Position numbers and translations under genes: made by a program
NCBI GenBank assembly: GCA_023391815.1
Contig: JAEWAF010000052.1
Coordinates: 1 to 64,000 of the forward strand
Origin: Pseudomonadota bacterium
GTDB taxonomy: Bacteria; Pseudomonadota; Gammaproteobacteria; Steroidobacterales; Steroidobacteraceae
Length of the DNA: 64,000 nt
Reading direction: 5' to 3'
The notes under the pieces: model-generated
Database searches by the model: none
Seen by the model: only the letters and a program-made list of their open reading frames with translations
What the model was told of the DNA's origin: nothing
In this document: positions 45,293 to 53,280 of the stretch, one piece after another
Layout: each line of letters begins with the position of its first letter
How positions within the stretch are numbered: the first letter of the stretch is position 1

Positions 45293-46023
45293 CTGACCGA
45301 AGCTCTCAGCCGCTGTCGTTGCATCAGAGAATTCTCAACGACATTCAACAGCTGATTCTGACCGGCACGTGGCAGCCCGGACACAAGATTCCGGTCGAGC
45401 ACGAGCTGATGAAACAGTACAACTGCTCGCGCATGACCGTGAGCAAGGTGCTGACGCAGCTTGCCAACGCCCGCATGATCGAACGCCGTCGCAAGAGCGG
45501 CAGCTTCGTCAGCCGGCCGCACTCGCAATCGGCGGTGCTCACCATCCCCGATATCAAGACCGAAGTGGCCGCGCTCGGTGTGCCTTATGGCTTCGAGGTT
45601 CTGCACAGAGCACGCAGAAGAGCGACCGCCGAGGAACGCGAGATGCTTGGGCTCGAGCGGACCGTGCCTATGCTGGAGATCGAATGTCGCCATCTCGCCG
45701 GTGAGCGGCCGTTTTGTTTCGAGCAGCGTCTGATCAATCTCGAGGCAGTGCCGGAGGCGGCCAAGGAAACATTTGCGGAGACCGCGCCAGGGGCCTGGCT
45801 GTTGCAGCGGGTTCCGTGGACGTTGGCCGAGCACCGAATCCGGGCCACCGGCGCCGAGGCTCGCAGCGCAAAGTTGCTTGGCATCGATCGAGGCGCGGCC
45901 GTGCTGACCATCGAGCGCACGACTCGCTCGGCGCAGTCGACGGCGATCACCTTCGTGCGCTTGATCTATCCGGGCGATCAGCACGAGCTGGTGGCGACCT
46001 TCTCGCCCGAACGGGTCGGGTGA
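45283..46023 (+). CDS. hutC: Histidine utilisation repressor (GntR/UTRA)
   Basis: 246 aa. GntR winged HTH (residues about 8-75: P-V-E-H-E-L-M-K-Q-Y, M-T-V-S-K-V-L-T-Q-L). The UTRA effector domain (about 95-240) has R-R-x-T-A-E-E-R-E and the L-I-N-L-E-A-V-P motif typical of HutC. Urocanate is the known inducer. Start GTG 45283 overlaps the end of hutF by 10 bp; TTG 45289 is an alternative. It probably binds the repeats at 43870-43906. Confidence 0.93.
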   Translation: MSLTDRSSQPLSLHQRILNDIQQLILTGTWQPGHKIPVEHELMKQYNCSRMTVSKVLTQLANARMIERRRKSGSFVSRPHSQSAVLTIPDIKTEVAALGVPYGFEVLHRARRRATAEEREMLGLERTVPMLEIECRHLAGERPFCFEQRLINLEAVPEAAKETFAETAPGAWLLQRVPWTLAEHRIRATGAEARSAKLLGIDRGAAVLTIERTTRSAQSTAITFVRLIYPGDQHELVATFSPERVG

Positions 46024-46043
46024 CCGGAGGCGCAAGCGCCGGT
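46023..46043 (+). terminator. Short hairpin after hutC
   Basis: An inverted repeat with one bulged base (CCGG-A-GGCGC / GCGCC-GG around an AA loop) directly follows the hutC stop and is followed by TTTCCGTTT. Weak rho-independent terminator or processing signal. Confidence 0.45.
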
Positions 46044-46150
46044 TTCCGTTTACGCAACGAGTTTGCAGCTTCCGGAACGCGCGGGATAACATGCCGTGTC
46101 GGCGGGTGTGCGCCGTCGAGCGTCATTTCCTACCCAACGCCGGGAACCGT

Positions 46151-46840
46151 ATGCCGATCGCCAAGCCGGGTGCCTCGCTCAAACAACTCCGCAAGACCCA
46201 CGGATGGACGCTCGCGGATGTGAGCAAGCGCACCGGCATTCCGCCATCCACGTTGTCCAGAATCGAGAACGATCGGGTGTCGCCGACGTACGATCTGCTC
46301 GCCCGGCTCAGCCAAGGGTTGCAGGTCGATGTCGCGCAGCTGGTGTCCTCGGCCGAGGCGCCCGCGCCGGCGATGGCTGAGCAGCAGGGTCGACGCAGCC
46401 TGAATCGGCTCGGCGACGGCGAGCTGATCGAAATGTCGAATCACACGCTGCGTTATCTCTCGACCGATCTGCTGCGCAAGCAGGTCACCCCGATTCTGTG
46501 CGAGTACCGGGCGCGTACGCTCGAAGAGTTCGGCGAGTTCATGCATCACGCCGGCGAAGAGTTTTTGTTCGTGCTGGAAGGCGCGGTCGAGCTGCACACC
46601 GAGCTCTACGCGCCGGTGGTGCTCAAGGCCGGCGAATCGATCTATTTCGACAGCCGCATGGGCCATGCATATCTGGCGCACGGCCCTGGCGTGTGTCGCG
46701 CGTTGTCCATCAACGTGACGCCGCAGGAAGAAATGCGGAAAGCCCATGACATCGCCGCCGCCCGCGCTCGTCCTGCCAGCGAGCCCGCCAGGTCGAAGCG
46801 GGCTGCCGCCGCCAAGCAACGCCGCCGTCGCGGCGCCTGA
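46151..46840 (+). CDS. XRE-family regulator with C-terminal cupin
   Basis: 229 aa from ATG 46151. The N-terminal HTH_3 domain (residues about 8-63: L-K-Q-L-R-K, S-K-R-T-G-I-P-P-S-T-L-S-R-I-E-N) is followed by a linker. A cupin-2 effector domain (about 110-195) has H-H-A-G-E-E-F-L-F-V-L-E-G and D-S-R-M-G-H-A-Y motifs. Such regulators sense amino acids, amines or keto acids. A basic Ala/Arg/Lys tail ends the protein. It is 130 bp upstream of the siderophore-receptor operon and transcribed the same way, with a palindrome between; likely the operon's regulator. Confidence 0.92.
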   Translation: MPIAKPGASLKQLRKTHGWTLADVSKRTGIPPSTLSRIENDRVSPTYDLLARLSQGLQVDVAQLVSSAEAPAPAMAEQQGRRSLNRLGDGELIEMSNHTLRYLSTDLLRKQVTPILCEYRARTLEEFGEFMHHAGEEFLFVLEGAVELHTELYAPVVLKAGESIYFDSRMGHAYLAHGPGVCRALSINVTPQEEMRKAHDIAAARARPASEPARSKRAAAAKQRRRRGA

Positions 46841-46884
46841 GCTCATTTGTCCCATTTGCAATCGTTTCCGGATGCGCGTATAAA

Positions 46885-46900
46885 ATTCCATAAATGGAAT
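46885..46900. promoter_or_regulatory. Palindrome upstream of siderophore receptor operon
   Basis: ATTCCAT-AA-ATGGAAT: 7-bp perfect arms with a 2-bp centre, 70 bp before the receptor ATG. Candidate operator for the XRE-cupin protein. No clear Fur box is seen; CATTTGCAATCG at 46854-46865 is at best a half match. Confidence 0.6.
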
Positions 46901-46969
46901 AAATTCTCCATGTGCAACGTGGCCGGCGGCCGCGGCGGCAGCAGAATAAAACGAGCTTCGGGAGTGACC

Positions 46970-49075
46970 ATGATCGATCGAACCCTGCATGGGGCAGTGC
47001 TGACGAGTATCGGTGCCTTCGCGATGTGCGCGCAGGCTGTCGCCCAGGACACCAAGAGCAGTCCCGCGCTCGAGGAAATCGTGGTCACCGGTTATCGATT
47101 CCTCAACGAGGACACCAGCGGCACGACCAACCTGCCGCTGCCGATCGAAGAGGTGCCGCAGTCCATCAGCCTCATCAGCAACGATTTCCTCAAAGCCGCG
47201 GACATCAAGTCGCTGGGCGAAGTGGCGCAATACACGCCGGGCGCGATCTTCTCCGGCAACACGGAAGGGTATCGAACGACGGTGAAGCTGCGCGGCTTCA
47301 GCCCAGGCGAGGCCGTCGACGGCTTGCCCCTCGGCGGCGGCGAGGCCATCAGCGAATATGACTACGCAGTGGTGGATCGTCTGGAAATCGTCAAGGGTCC
47401 ATCGTCGGTGGTTTATGGTGCATCGAGCCCGGGCGGTATCGTCAACATCGTGACCAAGAAGGGCACGCCGGACACGGCGGAGTATCTGGCGCTCGACATC
47501 GGCATGTGGAACAACTACCGCATCGAAGGCCAAGCCGGCGGCGCGGTCGACCCGGACGGGCGCATCAGTGTAATCGGCGTCGCCGCGTACGAGCAGGGCG
47601 ACAGTTTCATGGACATCATGAATCACGATCGCACCGTGCTCTACGGCGGCGTGGACTTCGCCATCACCGACTCGTTGAACGCCTACATTCGTAGCGGTTT
47701 CGAAAGCAACACGCGCACCTCGTTCGACGGCATTCCCACCTTCGCCGACGGCACGCCGGCGCCGTTGCCGCGTTCGTTCTTCATCGGTTCCGACGATCCG
47801 CGCTTCGAACTGCAGACCGATCGCACGTACCTGAATGCGGGCATCGATTGGGATGTGACCGAGTCGTGGAGCGTCGCCATCAAGACCAATTACACGCGCA
47901 GCGATCACAAAGGTGCGGCGGGGTATGCCGGCGAGCTGCAAGACGACGGTGCGATCTTCCTGAGCGTCGATGAGGACCTGCGTTCGACCCATGAGTTGTT
48001 CGCGGCCGGCATCACGTCGATCTACAAGCTGGACGGCCTGGGGCTGAGCGACAGCTTCATTTCCCTCGGGGCCGTCTACAACGATCATCAGTGGGATGCG
48101 GCGCGGCGACTCTACGACGTGGGCGAAGCGAATATCTTCGATGGCGTACAGGCGATTTCGGATGCTTACGAATCGGCGCCCATCGATAACCTGATCAGAA
48201 GGCCGCACCAGGAAGACTCGTTGCTCACGTACTCCGCGCAAGCGGTGGTGCGCGTGATCGAGCCGCTGACAGTGCTGCTCGGCGCCTCCTACTCGGGCAC
48301 CGATTATGAGTTCCATTCAACGACGCTGCCGCGTTCCGCGTACAAGTACGACGGCGAGGTGAGCTATCGAGGCGGCTTGACGTACGAATTCGCTCAGGGA
48401 CTGAATGCTTATCTGTCCTATAGCGAGTCGTTCCTGCCGCAGACCGTGCGCGATGTGAATGAAAATCCGCTGAAGCCGCTGATCGGCGAGCAAAAGGAAG
48501 TCGGCCTGAAGTACGCGCCGCAAGGCGGCCGCACGCTGTTTACCGCGGCGCTGTTCGAGATCGTCCAGAGCAATAAGCCGGAGTTCGATCAGGTCACCGA
48601 GTTGGGCGACCGGTTCAAACCGATGGGCGAAGTCCGTCATCGCGGCGCGGAGCTGGAAGTCGTCGGTCGAGTTGGCGATCGCTGGCAGGTGCACGGCGGC
48701 TATGCGTATCTGGATCCGGAGATCACCAGGAACGGCGAGCAGCCCGAGCTGGTGGGCAAGACCATTACTTATCTGCCCAACCACACCGCCAGCGTATTCG
48801 CGAGCTACGAGTTGACGGACAGCTTCACGTTGGGGGCCGGCGCTCGCTACGTTGGCTCAGTCAACACGACATACGACAATTCCGCGAAAGATCTTCCGTC
48901 GTACACCATCGTCGACGCGACTGCCTCGTACGTCTATCAGAACTGGAGATTCCAGCTGAACGTGCACAATCTGTTCGACGAGAAGTACTACATCAATACC
49001 TACGAGACGGTGTACTACGGCAACGTCATCGGCGAGCCGGCGAACGTGTCGGTATCGGCGCGGTACGAGTTCTGA
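46970..49075 (+). CDS. TonB-dependent siderophore-type receptor
   Basis: 701 aa from ATG 46970 (GGGAG upstream). Signal peptide to about A-V-A-Q-D (residue 26), then E-E-I-V-V-T-G-Y. The plug has P-I-E-E-V-P-Q-S-I-S-L-I, V-K-L-R-G-F, D-R-L-E-I-V-K-G-P-S-S-V-V-Y-G and G-G-I-V-N-I-V-T-K, the compact siderophore-receptor signature (FhuA/FpvA class). The barrel ends with Y-E-F. It imports a ferric siderophore or a mimicking peptide. First of five tightly packed genes (2-bp gap to the next), which places ligand-processing enzymes in the same transcript. Confidence 0.93.
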   Translation: MIDRTLHGAVLTSIGAFAMCAQAVAQDTKSSPALEEIVVTGYRFLNEDTSGTTNLPLPIEEVPQSISLISNDFLKAADIKSLGEVAQYTPGAIFSGNTEGYRTTVKLRGFSPGEAVDGLPLGGGEAISEYDYAVVDRLEIVKGPSSVVYGASSPGGIVNIVTKKGTPDTAEYLALDIGMWNNYRIEGQAGGAVDPDGRISVIGVAAYEQGDSFMDIMNHDRTVLYGGVDFAITDSLNAYIRSGFESNTRTSFDGIPTFADGTPAPLPRSFFIGSDDPRFELQTDRTYLNAGIDWDVTESWSVAIKTNYTRSDHKGAAGYAGELQDDGAIFLSVDEDLRSTHELFAAGITSIYKLDGLGLSDSFISLGAVYNDHQWDAARRLYDVGEANIFDGVQAISDAYESAPIDNLIRRPHQEDSLLTYSAQAVVRVIEPLTVLLGASYSGTDYEFHSTTLPRSAYKYDGEVSYRGGLTYEFAQGLNAYLSYSESFLPQTVRDVNENPLKPLIGEQKEVGLKYAPQGGRTLFTAALFEIVQSNKPEFDQVTELGDRFKPMGEVRHRGAELEVVGRVGDRWQVHGGYAYLDPEITRNGEQPELVGKTITYLPNHTASVFASYELTDSFTLGAGARYVGSVNTTYDNSAKDLPSYTIVDATASYVYQNWRFQLNVHNLFDEKYYINTYETVYYGNVIGEPANVSVSARYEF

Positions 49076-49077
49076 TC

Positions 49078-50571
49078 ATGCGGTCACTGCTCGCTAGCTG
49101 CGTCTGCGGTGTCGTGCTCATGTCCTCAGGCATGAGCGCGACAGCAGCTGGCGCGGGGTACGACATTGTCTACACGGGCGCGCGCGCCATCGATCCGGAA
49201 ACGGGCCTCGATGATGTAAGAAACATCGGAATCATCGGCGGCAGGATCGCGGCGGTGTCGAGCGAGCGACTGAAGGGACGGCGGACCATCGATGCCCGCG
49301 GCCTGGTCGCGGCGCCGGGCTTCATCGATCTGCACTCGCATTCGACGACGTTGCAGACCGCGAAGTTCCAGGTGAAGGACGGCGTCACGACGCGTCTCGA
49401 ACTGGAAGGCGGCGTGTTTCCGGTCGAGCAGTGGTACGAGCAGAAGGCCGGCAGAGAGCTGCTCAACTACGGAGCGAGCGTCAGCCACAACGAAGCCCGG
49501 TTCTATCTTTTGAACGGCGGTGACGAGCGGGCGATGCAGTTGCTGCAATCCGACCCGCTCATTTCCTTTCGCAAGGACATTCACACGGCTTTGCCGTTCG
49601 ACCAGCGTGCCCGGCTGATCGTCGAGCTCGAACGAGGGATGAAGCTGGGCGCGATCGGTATCGGCAGCGGTCCACAGTACGCACCGGGCATCGACCACTG
49701 GGAGTTGCTGGATGTGACTCGACTGTCGGCACGGCTGCGAACCTGCGTGTTCACGCATATTCGCTATGGCAGTTTGATCGAACCGGGCAGCACCCTGGAA
49801 TCGATTCAGGAGAATGTGGCCAACGTGGCCATCACCGGCGGATGCGTGCACATCATGCATCTCAACAGCATGGGCATGTCCGCGTCGCCCGATTTGTTGA
49901 AGGTGATCCTCGGGGCGCGAGAGCGCGGCTTGGATGTCAGCACGGAGACGTATCCGTGGGGCGCATCTAGCGACAGTATCCGCAGCGTGATCTTTGATGC
50001 GGGTTGGGAGCAGCGCTGGGGCGTTGGTCCTGAAGATCTGCAATCGACCGACACCGGTAAGCGACTCACGCGCGAACAATTCGACGCCTTGCGTTCGGGC
50101 ACCGGCAAGGACGGCGTGCTCATGCATATGAACAGCGAGGAAACCATCGTCGCGTTGTTGCGCGAGCCCTCGATGATCGTGGTGAGCGATGCGGGCAATC
50201 TGGAAGCCGGCAAGCTCAGTCATCCTCGGACCGTCGGCTCGTTCGCGCGCGTCTTGGGACATTTCGTGCGCGACACCGGCGTGCTGACGTTGAGCGATGC
50301 CATCGCGAAGATGAGCCTCAAGCCCGCGCAGCGTCTGGAAGCATTCGTGCCGGCGATGAAACACAAGGGACGCTTGCAGGTCGGCGCCGATGCCGATGTG
50401 GTGCTGTTCGATCCCACGACGGTCCGGGAGCGAGCGACGTATCTGGACGCCATGCAGTCCTCGGAAGGGTTTCAGTACGTCATGATCAATGGCGTGCTGG
50501 TGGTCGATCGCGGCAAGCTCGTGGACAACGCATTTCCCGGCCAGCCGGTGCGCGGCCAGTATGGTGAGTAG
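49078..50571 (+). CDS. D-aminoacylase-like amidohydrolase, exported
   Basis: 497 aa. Signal peptide to about A-T-A-A-G (residue 24). Amidohydrolase metal motif G-F-I-D-L-H-S-H and the late G-A-D-A-D-V-V-L-F-D-P are present. Overall resemblance is to the N-acyl-D-amino-acid / N-acyl-D-glutamate deacylase group. It is only distantly similar to the deacylase at 30905, so the two probably differ in substrate. It starts 2 bp after the receptor stop, so the two are almost certainly co-regulated. It would act in the periplasm on the imported ligand or its fragments. Confidence 0.85.
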   Translation: MRSLLASCVCGVVLMSSGMSATAAGAGYDIVYTGARAIDPETGLDDVRNIGIIGGRIAAVSSERLKGRRTIDARGLVAAPGFIDLHSHSTTLQTAKFQVKDGVTTRLELEGGVFPVEQWYEQKAGRELLNYGASVSHNEARFYLLNGGDERAMQLLQSDPLISFRKDIHTALPFDQRARLIVELERGMKLGAIGIGSGPQYAPGIDHWELLDVTRLSARLRTCVFTHIRYGSLIEPGSTLESIQENVANVAITGGCVHIMHLNSMGMSASPDLLKVILGARERGLDVSTETYPWGASSDSIRSVIFDAGWEQRWGVGPEDLQSTDTGKRLTREQFDALRSGTGKDGVLMHMNSEETIVALLREPSMIVVSDAGNLEAGKLSHPRTVGSFARVLGHFVRDTGVLTLSDAIAKMSLKPAQRLEAFVPAMKHKGRLQVGADADVVLFDPTTVRERATYLDAMQSSEGFQYVMINGVLVVDRGKLVDNAFPGQPVRGQYGE

Positions 50572-50583
50572 GGGATAGACACT

Positions 50584-51627
50584 ATGTCAGCCGTTCGGGC
50601 GATGGACACCGCGCGCGTCATCCAAGTGCCGCAGCCGTATCTGCTGTTTCTCGGGCATGCGCAGGAAACCACCTTCATGAAGACCGCGCTCGGTCTGCGT
50701 GATTGGGCACACGATCTTTGCATCGGTGAGTATCGCTGCGACTCGACCAAGGTGAGCATCGGCTTGCCCTATCTCGACCCCGCGAGCGCGTATCGAGCGG
50801 GTGCGCGATCGCTCGTGATCGGCGTCGCGGGCATCGGCGGCACGATCGATCCGCGCTGGATCGAGTATCTGGTGCGCGCACTGGAAGCGGGGCTGGACAT
50901 CGTGAGCGGCGCCCATTCGAAACTCAGCGATTGTCCGGCCCTGAAACAGACCGCGGATCGTCTCGGCAGAGCGCTGATCGATGTTCGCGTGCCGCCGGCG
51001 GATATCCCGGTTGCGACCGGGCGCAAGCGCACAGGCAAGCGACTGTTGACGGTCGGCACCGATTGCGCGCTCGGCAAGAAGTACACCGCGCTATCGTTGC
51101 AGCGGCAATTCCAGGCCCGAGGGATCGATGCAGATTTTCGAGCCACGGGCCAGACGGGAATCCTGATCTCCGGCGCCGGAATTCCGATCGATGCGGTGGT
51201 GAGCGACTTCGTCGCGGGCGCCGCTGAGATCCTGAGCCCGGACGCGGCCGAAGATCATTGGGACGTGATCGAAGGGCAGGGCTCGGTGTTTCATCCTTCC
51301 TATGCCGGTGTGTCGTTGGGACTGCTGCATGGCTCGCAGCCGGACGTGATCGTCCTGTGCCACGAGGCCGGGCGGCAGCGCATCGTCGGACTCGAAGGTT
51401 ATCCGACGCCGAGTCTGCGTGAAGCCATCGATCTCACCGAACGACTGGCGCGGCTCACGAATCCGCGCGTCCGGTGCGCCGGTGTATCCTTGAACACGTC
51501 GCGCCTGCCCGAAGGCGATGCTCTTCAGTTGCTGAGAGAGATCAGCCTGAGTCTGAATCTGCCGGTTGCCGATCCCATGCGGCCCGGTCGCGAGCTGGAT
51601 CAATTGGTCGACTCCTGTCTGGCGTAG
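50584..51627 (+). CDS. DUF1611 P-loop protein (DgcN-like)
   Basis: 347 aa cytoplasmic protein. Family signature G158-T-D-C-A-L-G-K-K forms a P-loop; G-H-A-Q-E-T near the N-terminus and E-G-Q-G-S-V-F-H-P-S are also typical. DUF1611 proteins such as DgcN have been reported as D-glutamate N-acetyltransferases in a D-glutamate catabolic route, usually beside an enolase-superfamily racemase (DgcA). No such partner is visible here; an N-acyl-D-amino-acid amidohydrolase sits beside it instead. AGGGG upstream supports ATG 50584; ATG 50602 is possible. Function in this operon is inferred. Confidence 0.85.
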   Translation: MSAVRAMDTARVIQVPQPYLLFLGHAQETTFMKTALGLRDWAHDLCIGEYRCDSTKVSIGLPYLDPASAYRAGARSLVIGVAGIGGTIDPRWIEYLVRALEAGLDIVSGAHSKLSDCPALKQTADRLGRALIDVRVPPADIPVATGRKRTGKRLLTVGTDCALGKKYTALSLQRQFQARGIDADFRATGQTGILISGAGIPIDAVVSDFVAGAAEILSPDAAEDHWDVIEGQGSVFHPSYAGVSLGLLHGSQPDVIVLCHEAGRQRIVGLEGYPTPSLREAIDLTERLARLTNPRVRCAGVSLNTSRLPEGDALQLLREISLSLNLPVADPMRPGRELDQLVDSCLA

Positions 51628-51634
51628 GAAACAT

Positions 51635-53269
51635 ATGTCCGCAACGAGATGGATCGCGGCTGCGCTCATCACGGCGTGGTTCCCGCTGGCGAGCGCGTCA
51701 TCGAACGACCGGATCAAACCGGCGCTCGAAGAGATTCAGAAGCTCGTGGCTGCCTCGGGCAACGGCCCCGGCATTGCGATTGGCGTGAGCGACCGCGAAC
51801 GGTTGCTCGGTGTCGTGGTTCACGGTTATTCGGATCTGAAGGCCGGTAAACCCGTGACCGCGGACACGAAATTCGCGCTGGGCTCGATCTCGAAATCGTT
51901 CACCGCCGTCGTGCTGTTACAGATGGCGGACGCGAAAAAGTTCGATCCGTCGGCGCCGCTGAGCAAGTATCTGCCTCAGTTCCGCGTGAACACGACGTAT
52001 CCGGCAATCACCGGTCACTCGGTGCTCAATCACACGTCCGGGCTGCCGAACTATCTGCCGCACCTGTCCTCGATGCGATATGTGCTGTACGCCTTGCACG
52101 ACTTCCAGCCGACGTATGCGCCCGGCGAGCACTTCGAATACTCCAACACCGGGTATCAGGTTCTAGGTTACGTTGCCGAGCGCATCGACGGCGCTTCGTT
52201 TCCTTCGATACTCAAGCGCCGCGTCTTGGAGCCGCTCGGGATGCATGCGACCGAGCCTGCGATGGACGACACCGTCCGGCAGTCGCTCGCGGTCAGCTAT
52301 GAGCGCTGGCCCTACGATGACGGGTATGTCGAGGCGAACTGGTTTCCTTACACCGCTGCCGATGGGGGCATTGCCAGCAACACAGCGGACTTCGGCGCGT
52401 ATGTGAGATTCATTTTGAATCGAGGGGCGGCGCCGAAGGGCAGAATTCTGTCGCCCGGTGCCTTCGAAGCATTCATCACGCCCGCACTGGAGGATTACGC
52501 GTACGGTGTGAATGTGTCGCGCACGGCAGGAAATACGGTCGTCGGTCATGGCGGCTCGATCTATGGGTTCACCAGTTACTTCGAAGCGCACATCGACGAG
52601 GGATTCGGGATCACGTTCCTGAGCAATACCCGGCTGGATTCGGCGCTGATGGGGCGAGTCATCGGCATTGCGTCGAAGGCGCTCGGCGGCAACGGTCAAC
52701 CCGCGACGTATCGGAAGTTCGTCAATCCGCCGGCGCAGGATTTCAACGATACCTCGCGCTATGAAGGAACCTATCGACGCCAGGATGGCGCAAGCGTGGT
52801 GTTTTCGAAGGGGCAGGCGGGCAGGTTGCTCATGCGCCGCGCGGACGGCAAGCAAGTCGAGCTCAGAAGGATGGGGCGCGACATCTACGGTGGCAGCGAG
52901 GCCGGCGCCTATCTGTTCTTCGGCGAGTCGGAGGTCTCTCACGGCGCGGACTGGTACACGAAGGAAGGTGCGGCGGTGCCTGAGAACGTGATTGCTCCAG
53001 CGGAGTATCGCGCTTACGTGGGCCGCTACCAGAATCGCAGCGACGAAGGGCCGGACGTCCGAGTATTCGTGCGCCGTGGACGTCTCATGGTGACCTCGGC
53101 CACCAGCACCTCGTTTGCTTCGGAGCTCGTGGCCGTCAGCCCCGGCGTGTTTCGACTCGAGTCCCCGTCGCACAGCCCCGAACGGTATCGATTCGATACG
53201 CTCGACGATGGCGTGGCGCTGCGCTTGCAGATTACGGGCGTGCCGCTCTACCGAGTGGATGTGCCCTGA
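51635..53269 (+). CDS. S12 serine hydrolase, exported
   Basis: 544 aa from ATG 51635. Signal peptide to about L-A-S-A-S-S (residue 22). Motifs S84-I-S-K87, Y-S-N-T-G-Y and H-G-G-S-I-Y-G complete the penicillin-binding fold active site. A C-terminal beta-rich extension (about 360-544) probably covers the active site, as in D-aminopeptidases. Fourth gene of the receptor operon with a 7-bp gap. It could cleave D-amino-acid amides, depsipeptide esters or acyl groups. Confidence 0.85.
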   Translation: MSATRWIAAALITAWFPLASASSNDRIKPALEEIQKLVAASGNGPGIAIGVSDRERLLGVVVHGYSDLKAGKPVTADTKFALGSISKSFTAVVLLQMADAKKFDPSAPLSKYLPQFRVNTTYPAITGHSVLNHTSGLPNYLPHLSSMRYVLYALHDFQPTYAPGEHFEYSNTGYQVLGYVAERIDGASFPSILKRRVLEPLGMHATEPAMDDTVRQSLAVSYERWPYDDGYVEANWFPYTAADGGIASNTADFGAYVRFILNRGAAPKGRILSPGAFEAFITPALEDYAYGVNVSRTAGNTVVGHGGSIYGFTSYFEAHIDEGFGITFLSNTRLDSALMGRVIGIASKALGGNGQPATYRKFVNPPAQDFNDTSRYEGTYRRQDGASVVFSKGQAGRLLMRRADGKQVELRRMGRDIYGGSEAGAYLFFGESEVSHGADWYTKEGAAVPENVIAPAEYRAYVGRYQNRSDEGPDVRVFVRRGRLMVTSATSTSFASELVAVSPGVFRLESPSHSPERYRFDTLDDGVALRLQITGVPLYRVDVP

Positions 53270-53280
53270 GAGGGGAAGGC

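Noticed and set aside
46854..46875. Possible Fur box before the siderophore receptor
   Set aside because: Only one half (CATTTGCAA) resembles the consensus. The other half does not pair, unlike the clear site at 29508-29532.
46130..48316. A 728-codon minus-strand open frame
   Set aside because: Antisense to the XRE-cupin and siderophore-receptor genes, with Arg/His/Gly-rich composition and no family motifs. It is a GC-bias shadow of strongly recognisable genes.
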